DNA from: Phialocephala subalpina
Lineage: Eukaryota; Ascomycota; Leotiomycetes; Helotiales; Mollisiaceae
Assembly: GCA_900073065.1 (NCBI GenBank)
Contig: FJOG01000023.1
Coordinates: forward strand, 376,179 to 440,178
DNA: 64,000 bases
Direction of reading: 5' to 3'
Shown here in pieces: positions 44,007 through 55,336 of the stretch; the first letter of the stretch is position 1, and each line of letters starts with the position of its first letter. The notes below the pieces were generated by a model. That model saw nothing but the letters and a program-made list of their open reading frames with translations. It was not told where the DNA came from and did not search any database. Position numbers and translations under genes: made by a program.

Positions 44007-45993
44007 CTACAATTCAACCAACGGAATAACAACGCGGCTTTCAAACTCTCCACCAAAATGCACGACATGTCTCCCCTTATTCTCCGCCACAAATGCCCCT
44101 CTGAGCGGTTCAAATTCAGCAAGTACCATCAAGTGCCCCGAAACCTTCAACACCATCTTCTCGCCAGCCTCAAAAATCATCCCCACGGGCCAGATCCCGA
44201 TATCCATCTCCACAACCTCGCCTGGCTTGACCAGCTGTACTGCGGATTCAGTATGCTCATGCACATCCCAATGAGGCTTCGAGCGTTTTGAGTCGACAGA
44301 ACGGCGACTCGCACGCAGAATTCCGCTGGGCCCAAGATAGAAGTTTGTGTTCAAGAGGGCGACCTCGCTCGGCGAGGAGACATTGAGATCTGAGAGGGGA
44401 ATGTTGAGGTTTCGTAGGATCTCCCCGGATGCAGATGCCTTCCGCAATTGAACGAAGACGTCGAGGTCGTTGTGAGAATCACATGACATATTGAGGATTG
44501 CTTTCGGGTAGCCGACTAGATAGGCTTTCTTGGGAAATGTGTACGTGAAATGAAGCTCCTCAGAGTCGGCGTCCATTTGCAAAGCTGGGACATCGGCTTG
44601 GTACGAGAGTGTCGAGGAAGTTGGGCTTTTCGTGGATGAGAGCTGATTCTCGGCAGTGAGGTACAAAGTTGTATACTTTGTGTTCTGAATTGGCCAGTCA
44701 GGGAAGACTTGATTTATAACAGGCTCCTGGTGGCAGGTCAGTGTTGGCTTGAGGGGTTCATTTTAGCCCTGTTTACCTTGTTAAACTGAAGCATTGAGAC
44801 TCGAACTGAAGGCGTCTTTTCCCACCCATTGTCAACTTCCTTGGTGTATCTATCAAGGAAAAGTTGAAGATCGTCAATGCAACTTCTCTGATATAGATCA
44901 TGCCACTCCTGCGTACTGTGGACGCGAAGCCTGTGCACGGTAAGTACCCAAGCATGCTAGATCAAAGTAGCTTTCACTTACCATTTGTTGCTGTGCTTGA
45001 TATCCTCGAAGCCGCGAAAAGAGCCTACTGTGTGAAGGCCGGTCGAATAGCTAGCTAACACATATGCTGGAACCTCAATATTTTCAATGGCCGCACGCTT
45101 GTCTTCCCAGTACTCATTCATGAAAGGGTATTGGTTTAGCATTCCGAGAATGCTCTCTAGTTGGTTTCGTCCTACGTTACCAGTTAATATCGAACTAAAC
45201 CAATGAAGGACAGGGCTAACATACCATAGAGCTTCGTGCTCAGGAATCCCCAGAAAGGGAGATAGGGAACACCTCCCCTGCAAATCGTCTCCCGATACAA
45301 GTCGCTGGCACCCTCGAATGGAGCAATGCAAGCGAGGTGGGGTGGTCTTTCAGCAGCAATGAGCCACTGAGCCATTGCAAGCCAAGAGTTCCCTACGAGT
45401 GCGACTTTGCCGTTACACCATGGTAGCTTTGCAACCTCCTCAACGGCATCGTGGCCATCACGACCCTCCGCTGTGCCAAAACAGCTAGAGAATGATCAGC
45501 AATCATTCATTAACGGTTTAATCTACAATAGGATTGCTTACCGGATGTTACCATCTGAGTCAAAGGTGCCTCTGGTGTCTATATTCACAATCGCATAGCC
45601 TCTGCCCACCCATTCAGCGGGATCTGGCGCCTCAAATTTCTCATAACCTGATAACATGCTCTGAAGTATTCCAACACGTCCTGGCACCAGATTCAGGTCA
45701 AAGAAGCCAGTTCCAGACTTCCCATAAGGACTCCATGCCAGTAGTGCTGGGACTTTCTCGGCACCCTCGGGCCTGAAGACATCAGCTCGCAGCTTCGCGC
45801 CATCGCGAACCTGGAGTTGAATATCTCGGTCGTAAATGGTATTTGCCCCCAGAGCGCGATTTCCCGGGGCTTTCTTGTGACCTTTGGGAAGGATTGTCGA
45901 GGAAGGGTTCAGGCCATCGTACTTCGAATCCTTGGATTCTGGGGAAGTGGCGAGTTGCTGCAGGACCGTGATGGAGCCAACTTTAAGAGACAT
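44007..45993 (-). CDS. CocE/NonD family alpha/beta hydrolase (X-Pro dipeptidyl-peptidase-like)
   Basis: Five exons: 45993-45542, 45484-45225, 45171-44982, 44930-44777, 44726-44007; introns of 57, 53, 51 and 50 nt; 591 residues. LLAWSPYGKSGTGFF and GYAIVNIDTRGTFDSDGN are the typical CocE strands. VALVGNSWLAMAQW (nucleophile Ser184) is the GxSxxA/G elbow. LACIAPFEGASDLYRE is the strand after it, and a C-terminal jelly-roll-like domain contains DLDVFVQL and FEAGEKMVLKVSGH. The family hydrolyses esters or amides (cocaine esterase, glutaryl-7-ACA acylase, X-Pro peptidase). No signal peptide is seen, so it is likely cytosolic. It is followed on the same strand by the FAD monooxygenase and a regulator, suggesting ester cleavage linked to aromatic hydroxylation (inference). 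Confidence 0.88.
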
Positions 45994-46496
45994 TGTGCTT
46001 TTGGACTTCGTATTTCAAAGTAATGCAGTATAAGAGTAGTAAAGAGAGAAGGCAGAAGATCGAGAATGACAAAAGGATAGCTGTGATCATGTCGAGGGGA
46101 ATCTGTCAATAAAGGACCCTTCTCTAGTGTCCCACCTCAGCCCCGCCTCTCCTAACCCTTTTCCCCAGCAATGGCGGGGCTTTTATTCGGGAGCTTCCAG
46201 CGAAAGGTGGCAGACGCAGCTCCAATAATGCAACGGGTCAGCTCAGCTGCGCGAACTGAAGACACAATCTCACTCTCTCGTCCTCTCAAAAAATTCACCC
46301 TTGTCGGCAAATCAAGCCTTCCATTCGTAAGCATGACTACCGACCCAGCCCAACATAATTGCCCGCTTACTTAGGTAAGCAGGCGAGAGCTGCATAACAG
46401 AGCGATCATTGTCCTCTCCGCAGTCAAAATTGCAATAGATCAAGAGGCATTGGTCAAGGATGTGCTTTCGCTCAATGTGTAATTCAAATTTGAGAC
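45994..46496. other. Intergenic region between hydrolase and monooxygenase genes
   Basis: 503 bp on the same-strand boundary. It contains the hydrolase promoter and the monooxygenase terminator. No gene seen. Confidence 0.4.
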
Positions 46497-48664
46497 TTAG
46501 AGTTCCTCTCCTGACACGAGCCGCGCAAGTGACTGTGACGCTCGTTGTAGGTCCTCTTTCCCTTGACACATTGCAAAAATGAACCTATCTGGTCGCACTA
46601 TGACATACTTCCCCGAAACTTCCTTCCTCATCCGAAGTCCGTCGTACCCAATAGGCTCCGGGAGACCATCCCAACACGAGGGATCATACTCAGACACACA
46701 TACAACCCTGAAAGTGCTCCCTTGGTAGCCTGAACTCTGGTGCGCAAGTTGATCTCGTTTAACTTGATTTGAGATGATGTAAGTTACTTCTTCTTGTCGT
46801 AGTTCCCCAGCAGAATCTCGTTCCAATCCCGCAAGGTCATGGGACGCTCTCTGCAAATCACCTTCGGAATCCAGCAGCACCACCAACTGAAACAAGGTCG
46901 ACTTTTTCGGGTGAAAAATGACATCGTCCGTGAACAATGGCTTCATTTTCTCGGGGGCGCCCAGTGGCTTGCAAAGTACCTGCGGAAATGCCGCCCCTCC
47001 ACCCAAGTCCGGTAGGAAAGGCAAGCCCGGAGTATAATTGTACTTGGTCATCCCGTTCTGACGTGGTCCTAACTCCAACCAGTGCTTCCAGCTAGGTATG
47101 AGCTGCAGCAGCCAAAGATACCAATTTCTCAGAAATATTTTCACCTTGCTTCGCTCATTGCACATATTGCCATTCACAATCGTGGCAGCGAGCGAACTCT
47201 CCAGCTGCTGCTTGCGTTCGACATACCATGCGCTTAGAAGTGCTTCATACTGAGTAAAACCAGGTCGACACGCTATGGCGAGTCGCCAAGCGAGGGAGTT
47301 GGCGTCGCGGAAGCCAGATGCTATGCCTTGACCTCCAACTTCGGATACTTGTTAGAGAACCGTCAGTGAAGAGAGGATGCTCATAACTCACAGGGTGGGA
47401 AAACGTGTGCTGCGTCACCGCAGAGAATCACTCTTCCGAGAGCCCAAATATTGCAACTTCGTGCGGAAAAGGTGAATGGTCGTGAGCGGATGACCTCGAT
47501 GCAATCTTCAGGGAAAACGACATCTCTTGTCAAGCTGCGTCAGTTAGCAAGGAAACACCCTCTACAAGAGTGGGGATTTCATACTTGTACCGTTTGCCCG
47601 GATGAGTCAGGTACGGAAATACAACTTTCTTCACATTCTCGTACTCTGCCATAGCAACTGGATCCTCTCCCGGCTTCAGCACATACTCAAACCGCCATAA
47701 TCGGTCGGTGCAGAGGCCGAACCGTCCACAAACGGATGGTCTATCTGGGTTACAGATGAATCTGAAATCCTTTGGAAAAAACTCATCGTAAACCTGTTCT
47801 GGTTTGTACCCCAATCGCCACAACGGAAAATCAGGATGTGTCTCCTGAGTCGGGGGTGTAATCTTCCAGTTCAGAGCTACCCATGCTTCTTCGTATCGAA
47901 ACCTGGAAGATAATCAGCTACATATCACACAGAAACATGATCCCAAGAACCGACTTAAGATCTTTCTCCATGCTAACTCCCTTCGCTTCTAAATACTTCT
48001 TCCTCGTGAATCCCGTCTTTCCATCTGCTGCAGCAAGGAATTTCGCCCGGATCTTCTTCTGATTTCCATCTTGATCAACGTATGAAACGTATACCCAATT
48101 TTCATCCTCCTCTATGCCATCCACTACAGCCCCACAGCGGAGCTCGCAACTCTCATGACTTGCAATTTCATTCCGAAGACACTTCTCCATAACTGGTTGC
48201 TTGTGGCATATGAATCCTGGATGACCAGTACCTCCTTCAATCTAAGCAACCAAAACGTAGAGAATTAGAACCATCAAGGTCGAACAAAGATCAACTGTCA
48301 CAAATTTTATAGAAAACGTGCATGCGTACCGTGTTGTTATTGAACCTCAAGAAGGGCGTGGCGTGGAGATCATTGCTACTAGTAATGAAATTGAAGTATC
48401 CCATTTCTGTAGTACTAATTAGCTTGTAGTAAAATGAAATAAAGTGAACTGACTCTGTCCAATTTCCGTGAAGATTTTGTCATATATTCCGACCCCTTGC
48501 AATAATCGTATACCGTCTTCATCAAGCGCAATTCCTCGAGGATCGGTCGTGATGTCTAGCTCTCGCTCTAAGACGATGTTCTGAACTCCAAGTTGGCCTA
48601 AGTATGCCGAGAGCATGGCACCTGTTGGACCACAGCCACAGATGACCACTTCGATTGTTTCCAT
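46497..48664 (-). CDS. FAD-dependent monooxygenase, phenol 2-monooxygenase/aromatic hydroxylase type
   Basis: Six exons: 48664-48454, 48406-48330, 48241-47955, 47902-47585, 47534-47392, 47338-46497; 625 residues. The Rossmann motif VVICGCGPTGAMLSAYLG lies at about 6-23. LAAADGKTGFTRK holds the DG motif, and VILCGDAAHVFPPFGGQG (GD motif, Asp338) completes FAD binding. The pattern RRYEEAWVALNWK-like and EQVYDEFFPKDFRFIC is typical of fungal group A flavoprotein hydroxylases. The C-terminal about 200 residues form the thioredoxin-like domain of phenol hydroxylases. It would hydroxylate an aromatic or polyketide substrate with NAD(P)H and O2 in the cytosol. The ATG at 48664 is chosen because METIEVVICGCG starts the fold. 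The 5' splice site of intron 3 (GTCGGT) is weak. It sits between the hydrolase and a C2H2 regulator. Confidence 0.9.
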
Positions 48665-49574
48665 AGCCTTCACAATATTGCTGACAATTTTGTTGGTGGT
48701 TGGAGAGAAAATGTGGTGTTGAATCTTACAGAGACTTGATGGAAGTCGCTAGAGGGGTAATATTCAGTTCAACGAACAGCCAAACGAATCTATAAGGGAT
48801 GTAGGCCTGCTGAGCCGAGCTTGATCAGCGTAATTGAGGGGGGAGATATCTCCACGTTTGATGTTGCTTCGCGGGGTCGCGGGGCCTAGTGTGATAAGGG
48901 TTTTGGTCCCGCCCTGCACGTCCCGCAACCCCGCCACCGCGAGTCTAGTAAAGCGAAACCACGTCCCGCTAAAACCGCACCGAGGCATAAACGTATTCAG
49001 TGCTTCAGTACGGAGGTCTGTTTCAAAAGTGACGGGGCTTTAGCGCTCGAGCCACTGAAGTGCCCTGTAAGCCGCTGATCTCCAGGCTCACAATCGCTGT
49101 GTTCCTATCTGTTCAGGCCTACCGTCGCTGTAGCAGTAGGGTCACACTCGCTACAGAACGAACCCTCTAAGGTTCTGATCGACGCCCTAAAGTCCGGGCA
49201 CCTTTGAAGGCAACCTCCGTAGCTGATAGAAATCTGTGGGATTGTTGACCGAGACATCCACCTTTTGAGATCTGGAAGCCTATACTCGGTTTCTCCTCTT
49301 TCTCCTCTTTCTCCTCTCTCCTCCAAATGTCGTCCTGGACCCATTTGATCCGTCTTATCGTCAAATTTCATATCGGTCAATTGATTGACACAACGCGCGA
49401 CGTAGGACTCGATTCTGCAGTCGGCATCGAAATCAATGGCTTTGAAATCAATGGCAGCATCTTCAATGGTCTTGCCGCAGAGACTCAATTGGCTATCCAA
49501 TAAGTTAGTACTCCGTAAATATATCGAGCAAGACCAGCAAGCCGAAAACACAACTTACTGAATAGAATCCTTTG
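48665..49574. other. Promoter of the monooxygenase and a possible unassigned spliced transcript
   Basis: Two exact copies of CACGTCCCGC (48917-48926 and 48960-48969) lie about 250-300 bp upstream of the monooxygenase ATG in a G/C-rich patch. Further on, minus-strand 49105-49551 is open with a 9-bp repeat run (TTCTCCTCT, 49291-49323). A strong donor (GTAAGT, near 49557) and acceptor (GATAG, near 49502) lie just behind the next gene's stop. This could be a spliced 3' untranslated region or a small gene. Confidence 0.4.
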
Positions 49575-52276
49575 CTATGTCCCTTCCCACTGCCAAGTTC
49601 TATCAACCAAATGTCCATCGGTATCTCCATGTATTAAAAATCCCAATATATTCGCAAATCGACGCGCAATGTCCCAATGACCAATCCTTTGCAGCATGTC
49701 GGTCAGCCCACAAAGTGGACTGGCTTCTACGGCTGTTGGCTTTCCCTTCGTGAACCCACTCGCTTCAAATAAGTGCTGGGAGGGATTTATGTTCAGAATC
49801 TTGAGCTCGGGACAATCGAGGACCTCTTCAGTTGCCACTGCTGGCGAGTCTTCAACCCCAAATTTGATGTAGCAATACCAGGCAATAGCTGCAAGAAACA
49901 TGCTTCGTGGGACGTGAATGGCAGGCTCGGATGCCACACGCATATTACCAAACCGCTGGTGGATTAAAGAGGCATGAATAGCGACTCTCTTTGCGTGGAT
50001 GGAGGAAGCCCATTGTTCTGTATAGAACGAAACCTGTGTGGCGCCACTGGGTCCATCTCGGCCTATAGCGCGCTCGAGCTTATCAAAGTCGACTAATAAA
50101 GACATAAAGCTTTCGTGCCACAGTATCATTAAACAGAACGGGTCTGGCTCTTTCTCGCAATTTCCTGATTCGTAGGCGTGGTACCAATGTATCAATGCAT
50201 CCCGATGTTGGCACATGTCTTGGGCGTCTATGAACCCCGCCTGCCTACTCTCCTGTATCCCTGCCGCGATCCCGTGTAGAAGGACATAGGTCGAGAATCT
50301 GCTCACTTGAGGGCTCAGCTGGCTGGGAGACGGTGGGCTCGTTTTGGGCATCTGCTGGTATTGGCATAAAAGTTGTGGTGCGTAGTTTTGCGACCTGACC
50401 AAAGCAGCCCAGGATGCCGCGCTGGAGGCGTTGAATAATTCGGTGCTTGCTGCGGCTTGTATTTGAATTGAATTATGCCGCAATAAAGGATCATGGTGGA
50501 ACATGCTAGCAAGCTGTGAATCATGCACATAAAGTCCCGAGGCAGTTCTGAGTTTGGAGTGAGCCGAAGTCCAATTGCCAAAGATAGTTTTCACTGTACC
50601 GCCTCATTTCCTCTGATTTGGCCCAACTTTTCCACAACTCGTCCAGCTCCCGAAGTGGTGTATTACTATCAGGCAATATCGGGTGGCTAGGGTGAAAGAA
50701 TCCATTGCGTCGTGCCCACTACAGAAACGAATCAGTCTATGAAGAAATGTGCGACCTGGAGGACCAGCTGCACAATTCACATACTGCAACAACTGTCCCA
50801 GAAAATGCCTCAACCGTGATAAGGTGCTTTGGATTCTGTTCACGTCAGTTACTTCTGCCAAAGAATTATTGCATATACCTACCCCGGAGAGATATCCGAA
50901 TGTCTGTCCAATAATTGCAGCTTGGATGAGTGAAACACTCTCCATCGTCTTCCGCGTTACGATATTCTCCCACTAGGTATACTGTCAATAACATTTGTTA
51001 TCAACTCCATCTGCCAACTTACAGAGGCTAGTATAACTTTGTTCAGTCTTTCAAATATCTTCGAACCTTGCGCAGTTGCGCCGTTTGATCCCATGAAGAG
51101 GCTTCCAATGGAGCATATCGAGAGCAAAAGCAGGGAGTTTTGCTGACTGGGCCTGAAGGTGGCAGCGTGTATAAGTGGGAAAATGGGATTGAACTTAGTG
51201 AAGAAAAGCTGCAATGCGAGGTTCTATGTAGCGTTCGTCAGTTTGGCTCTTTGATGGCATGAACGCCATGATCACCTACCAGAAATTCTGTCGATGGAAG
51301 TGGATCCTCTTTCCAACGAGGCTGCAGCCGTAATGACAAATCGTCCCGATACCTGTCATCAAGACCACTGTTCTCGTTTCCTGAACTGGCTGGCGTGATT
51401 GGACGAGTCGGGGCAACTGAGTATAAGATATCATCTGTTCGACATCCTGGTGTACAGTCTTTTGTAAACCACAATTCGTTTATCATAGATAAAGATTTCT
51501 CATTTGGGCTGCACGGGTTCGTTTGTGAGGCAGGTGTTTGGAGTCCCAAGCGACATTCTGTGGGTACATGGCCAGAAATACCTTCTGGAATTATCGATGC
51601 AAGAAGAGAAGAATTGAAAGCCCGAAGGTCAAAATCCTCTCCGATATGCCACGTGGGATAGTCTGAGTCAAATGCCCCAAGCTGCATATCTGAGTCCAGT
51701 GGGAAGGCCTGTGATATATCTTGCTGGGTTATCTCAAGAGCGTGATTGGGACGTAGCTGGAGCTCCGCAGAGGGCTGTTCGTAGCCTTGATCAAGAAGTT
51801 GCGCATTTTCAGGAACATGAAGCTGATAACCGTTTGGGAATGCGTGTGCGTGCAAATTCGTATGAGTTCCGCCACTTCTCTGTGTATCTGGCGAGACTGG
51901 CTCCAGAGCCGAAAGTTGCAGTTGAAGCAGAGTAGCAGCAGCATTCGTTTGCCCACCACTGCCAAATGTCTCTATTTGGTTTTCTGATCGCCTGTCTCCG
52001 TTCTGCCTGCCATGCGTCTTGATGTGGCGAAGCAGAGTATCGCTGTGCGAAGTGATCAGCCTCAAAGCGGATCAATTTTGACTCTCGAATGTTCGCAAAC
52101 CTTCTGCCATACGATTGAGAACAGATCTTGCATCTAAACGGACGCTCATTTGTATGCGAACGCTCATGCCGTAGAAGGTGTTCAGTTTTGGCGAAGGTCC
52201 TCGTGCAAAATCGACAAGATTTCAATGGCGGTCGGCGGAGAGAAGACTCACTGCTACGTGCACTGCGCCGCTGCAT
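49575..52276 (-). CDS. C2H2 zinc-finger / Fungal_trans-domain transcription factor
   Basis: Seven exons: 52276-52101, 52042-51280, 51223-51023, 50972-50883, 50835-50785, 50718-50600, 50547-49575; 790 residues. The first finger, SCRFCTRTFAKTEHLLRH, and the second, FRCKICSQSYGRSDTLLRH (interrupted by intron 1), are the paired fingers of this fungal class. A Gln/Pro-rich linker follows, then the Fungal_trans region: LALQLFFTKFNPIFPLIH, LLLLSICSIGSLFMGS, ELWKSWAKSEEMRR, LYVHDSQLASMFHHDPLLR. The last exon extends as helices with WYHAYESG and a WQWEGT end. It is a nuclear regulator, likely of the adjacent catabolic genes (inference from position). The small exons 4-5 (90 and 51 nt) are supported by frame and by family-like sequence. 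Confidence 0.88.
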
Positions 52277-53061
52277 TGAGGACGTAGATCGATACCTTCG
52301 TACACTGCTGGGTCTATATACAGCACCTAGATACGAAGCACGTCAAAGTACAAGAAGTAGTGATTTCTGTGATAATGACGTTCGGTTTTGTTGACTCGAG
52401 ATTTTCGGGCTTGGGTTGTGGGGAAAGTTCTCTGCGGGGAAGCCGGTTACCGAGTCAGCGGTTTTAGAAGACATTCATCCCCCCCCCATTCACTTCACCT
52501 CAACGACAGATCCAACACCTTTATCTTCTTTTTAGTCTCCAGCAAGAAACTTTACCAGTTTGCGATTTGCAATCACGTAAAGTTCAGTTGAGGCCAGGAT
52601 AATTTAGCCTATTCACAATCCGCAGCAGAATCGAGACCTGTTCGATCCAAGGGATACCACACTCGGGATCTGGGACTCTACAGTGTGCAAAGGAAACACT
52701 CAAGTTTAAAGTGCAGAGCTTGACAGTAGAGGAGAGCAGTATGCGACAAAACAATGTTTTTGGAACCCACGATATTGGCGAGAAGTGCTGCAAGCAAGTG
52801 CTTGATCAGTTGAGATTCTGAGAAGGAACCACACAGCGAACCACCTCCACGTCCGCAACTTCGAGCGAAGTGGACATCAGTTTTGAATTCTGACATTAGC
52901 AAAATATGTTTCAGATCGCTGTTTTTGCATGTCTTCCTTTTCCGTTGGATAACTGAACTTCTATTTTCTGGCCGAAGGTCCAACCGTCGCCCCTTCAGAA
53001 ATCTCTGCGCTTGCTGGTATGAAGGTACCGGGGACAAATCTTCTCTAACCAGCTTTGAAAC
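52277..53061. other. Intergenic region with dispersed repeat copy B
   Basis: 785 bp, no supported gene. A run of nine C residues occurs near 52479-52487. 52490-52950 resembles 43540-43845. Confidence 0.5.
52490..52950. repeat. Dispersed non-coding repeat, copy B
   Basis: The order of shared words matches copy A: ttcacttcacctcaacga, then gtgcttgatca, aaggaaccac, gaagtggacatcag, ttttgaattctgacatt, cagatcgctgttttt. Indels of tens of bases separate the blocks. Confidence 0.55.
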
Positions 53062-54057
53062 TCACGGCCCCGGCTTCCCAAGAGCCAGGAACACAATCAG
53101 CACAGCCGCATACCTATTCGTCAAACTCAGAGTCAGCACTTCATCCTCTATCTCAGACACAGATCGAACACCTACGCTGCAGTAGCCGCAAGACTCTCAT
53201 AAGGTTTCGCCCCCGAAATCGTAACCACCACAACCAAAAACAAAACAACAAAAGTGGTAATAACTCCCAACCTCACAACCTCATCTGTTACGAACTCCAA
53301 AATCCACAACGGCACTACAAGCATTAACAAGCCAGCCAAAAGAATTATGCCGGACACAAGTTTGTCTATACGATCTAACCGAGCAAGATAATGTGTTTCT
53401 GGATCTTGGAAATTCTCTGTTCCATCTGGGTTGCGGCGGAAGAACCCGTGTCGTCGAGCGAGTGCGAATCGGCCGATGAAGCGCCGTAGTGAACCTTTTT
53501 CTTGGGGACGGATTGCCATCAGGTCGTCTTCATGGGTGAGGTAGGCTTGTTCCTCGTCGAGAATGGCGCCGTGGTTGTTGTAGTGCCATGCGTAACTGTT
53601 GTTGGAGTCCTCCTTGGGGACTGCTGGACGAGCTCTCAGCGGGGTATGGCTGTTGATGAATGAATCTTATATGATGTTAGCCCACTATTCTGTCTCAGGA
53701 TTCGAAGTTCTGCCCACTATATTCTAATAACTTTTGCTTCAAGTCATTCATTGTCTCAACGCGCTCCATTTGCTTGTCATCTCGGAAAGACCCATTGTTA
53801 ATGATGCCGCTCTCCTTTGAGCTGTAGATCTCATCGAGAATCTGTAGCTTCTCTTCCAAAACGCAAATATCGTCCTGCAATTGAAGTATCACTCGAGCGT
53901 TCAATGTCGCAAACTTTCGCACGTGAAAGAAGGTGTCTGAGGAGGCTACCCATGATGAGTATCCTCTATATCCCGTGTACTTCCAAGGTTGCTTCTTGAT
54001 TTCCTCTTTGGTCGGCTTTATTTGAATGCCAGTACTTGATGGAGGTGTTGAAGACAT
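53062..54057 (-). CDS. DUF6594 membrane protein
   Basis: Three exons (54057-53718, 53665-53176, 53113-53062; introns of 51 and 62 nt) give 293 residues. The N-terminal part has the DUF6594 pattern: KYTGYRGYSSWVASSDTFF, RKFATLNARVILQLQDDICV, EEKLQILDE. The middle has HEDDLMAIRPQEKGSLRRF and a Gly/Phe/Arg-rich loop (GFFRRNPDG). At the C-terminus three hydrophobic segments follow: LVSGIILLAGLLMLVVPLWI, GVITTFVVLFLVVVVTI, and ATAAYAAVLIVFLAL, the last completed by exon 3. DUF6594 proteins are a large fungal family of unknown function with three C-terminal membrane helices. The upstream flank is part of the duplicated promoter block of the glycine-rich genes. Confidence 0.88.
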
Positions 54058-54481
54058 GATAGAATTTTAAATTCTCATCTCACATTTTTCTGGGGGTAGG
54101 CAGGAAAGCGGCTGTGTGTACAGCTGAAGAGAGAGCCTTGCATGGGCGATGCATGTCGGGCTTTCTTATAACTTTAAACCGGCCTATCGTATCGTGGAAA
54201 CTCCAACACCAGGCTTGTGAGTGCCAGCGCCAGCGCATCATATAAGGAATGGACCTCGCTGCACCTCTCTCTCGGCTGAACTCAATATTTTGAATCATTG
54301 TTGAACATCACACATCTGGTTTGTTGAACCCTCTCCTGGGACGTTATTTCATCATCAGCTAACCTGTCGAGTCCTTAAGGTTGACAGCTTCCATTGAAGA
54401 ACTTCTCTTCGAAGTGGTGGACCAAATTCAAGTTGCTTAGTCGCAGAATGCTCCCCCTGGGTTGCAACGAGATCCGACATC
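54058..54481. promoter_or_regulatory. Divergent promoter block, copy 1 of a duplication
   Basis: 424 bp between the DUF6594 ATG and glycine-rich gene 1. The part 54225-54400 resembles 55085-55230 upstream of glycine-rich gene 2 (shared words include acctcgc, gcacc, ctctc, ctgaa, acatc and atctggtt), so the flank was duplicated with the gene. Confidence 0.5.
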
Positions 54482-54805
54482 ATGGCCGGTCACGTACGAG
54501 AAGGAGAATGACCAAAGAGTTGGTCAAGTAACCCGCTAAGTAGATTGTCAGGAAGTCGGAGAGGAGGCGGTGGTGGTGGTGGGAATGGAGGTGGATCAAG
54601 AGGTGTCCCTTCAAATGATCCGGGGCCAGACGCACCACCTGGCAGAGGCACGTCAATGCCTCCAAAGAAGCCAGACTCAGGAAGTTACAATTATGGGAGC
54701 CAGACTTACGACACCGTTGAACATCCCCATCATGTTTACCACAAGGAGGAAAGGATCGATGGTGGTGGACGGTCCTGGGAATCAGCGATGATCACAGCGT
54801 ACTAG
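54482..54805 (+). CDS. Small glycine-rich protein, tandem copy 1
   Basis: A tentative model with exon 54482-54488, a 63-nt intron (GTCACG donor, TTGTCAG acceptor) and exon 54552-54805 closes in frame for 86 residues: MAG, then SRRGGGGGGNGGGSRG, and GPDAPPGRGTSMPPKKPDSG. The second block, with YNYGSQTYDTVEH, is shared with copy 2 at 55337-55645. The family is unknown and no signal peptide or membrane segment is present. Conservation of GPDAPPGR, PKKPDSG and SQTYDTVEH across copies that differ elsewhere argues that the protein is coding. The first exon and its weak donor are uncertain; the frame 54545-54805 is certain only as open sequence. Confidence 0.5.
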
Positions 54806-55336
54806 AGGGGCTCTCTTCCTTAGATCGCAAACATGCTGTTGGCTTCTGTTTTCAATTACGAGAACTTGAAACGGCGCAGAGTGAGAAACCCTTCAATCTT
54901 CTGAGGAATGTCACTCCGTTTCCACACCTTCCATGCTCCCTCATCTACAGATCTCCCCCCTTCCCCCCCAAACAAAAAAAAGCCTCAAGTATATCCCCCT
55001 CGCAAGAGTGGCGCACATGGGGCATTCTTGTAGGCTTTTGGGCCGACGCTGTGCAGACGCCCGGTTTCTGAGAAGCCGCCCGATATATATCAGGAGTGAA
55101 CCTCGCGCACCACTCTCCTGAATGCAGGATTGCAGGTGGAAACATCCCAGATCTGGTTCGTGACAGACCCTCTCGAATTTTTTTCTTCCAGTCGATCTTT
55201 CAAGTGTTGCAGATCAACAGCCTTTGTTGCGGAAAATTTTGGTCGACGCAGCAGCCTCACTCCTAAGGCTGGAGCCTTTGATATCTCCAAACTCAACGAC
55301 ACCACGGTTGTCTAGACTGCAACGAACCCTTGCACT
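54806..55336. promoter_or_regulatory. Spacer and promoter block, copy 2 of the duplication
   Basis: 531 bp between the tandem glycine-rich genes. 55085-55230 resembles 54225-54400. A poly-C/poly-A tract (ccccttccccccc then aaaaaaa) lies near 54956-54982. Confidence 0.5.

Noticed and set aside
49291..49323. TTCTCCTCT run as a functional repeat
   Set aside because: A simple microsatellite-like tract; noted only as part of the possible transcript.
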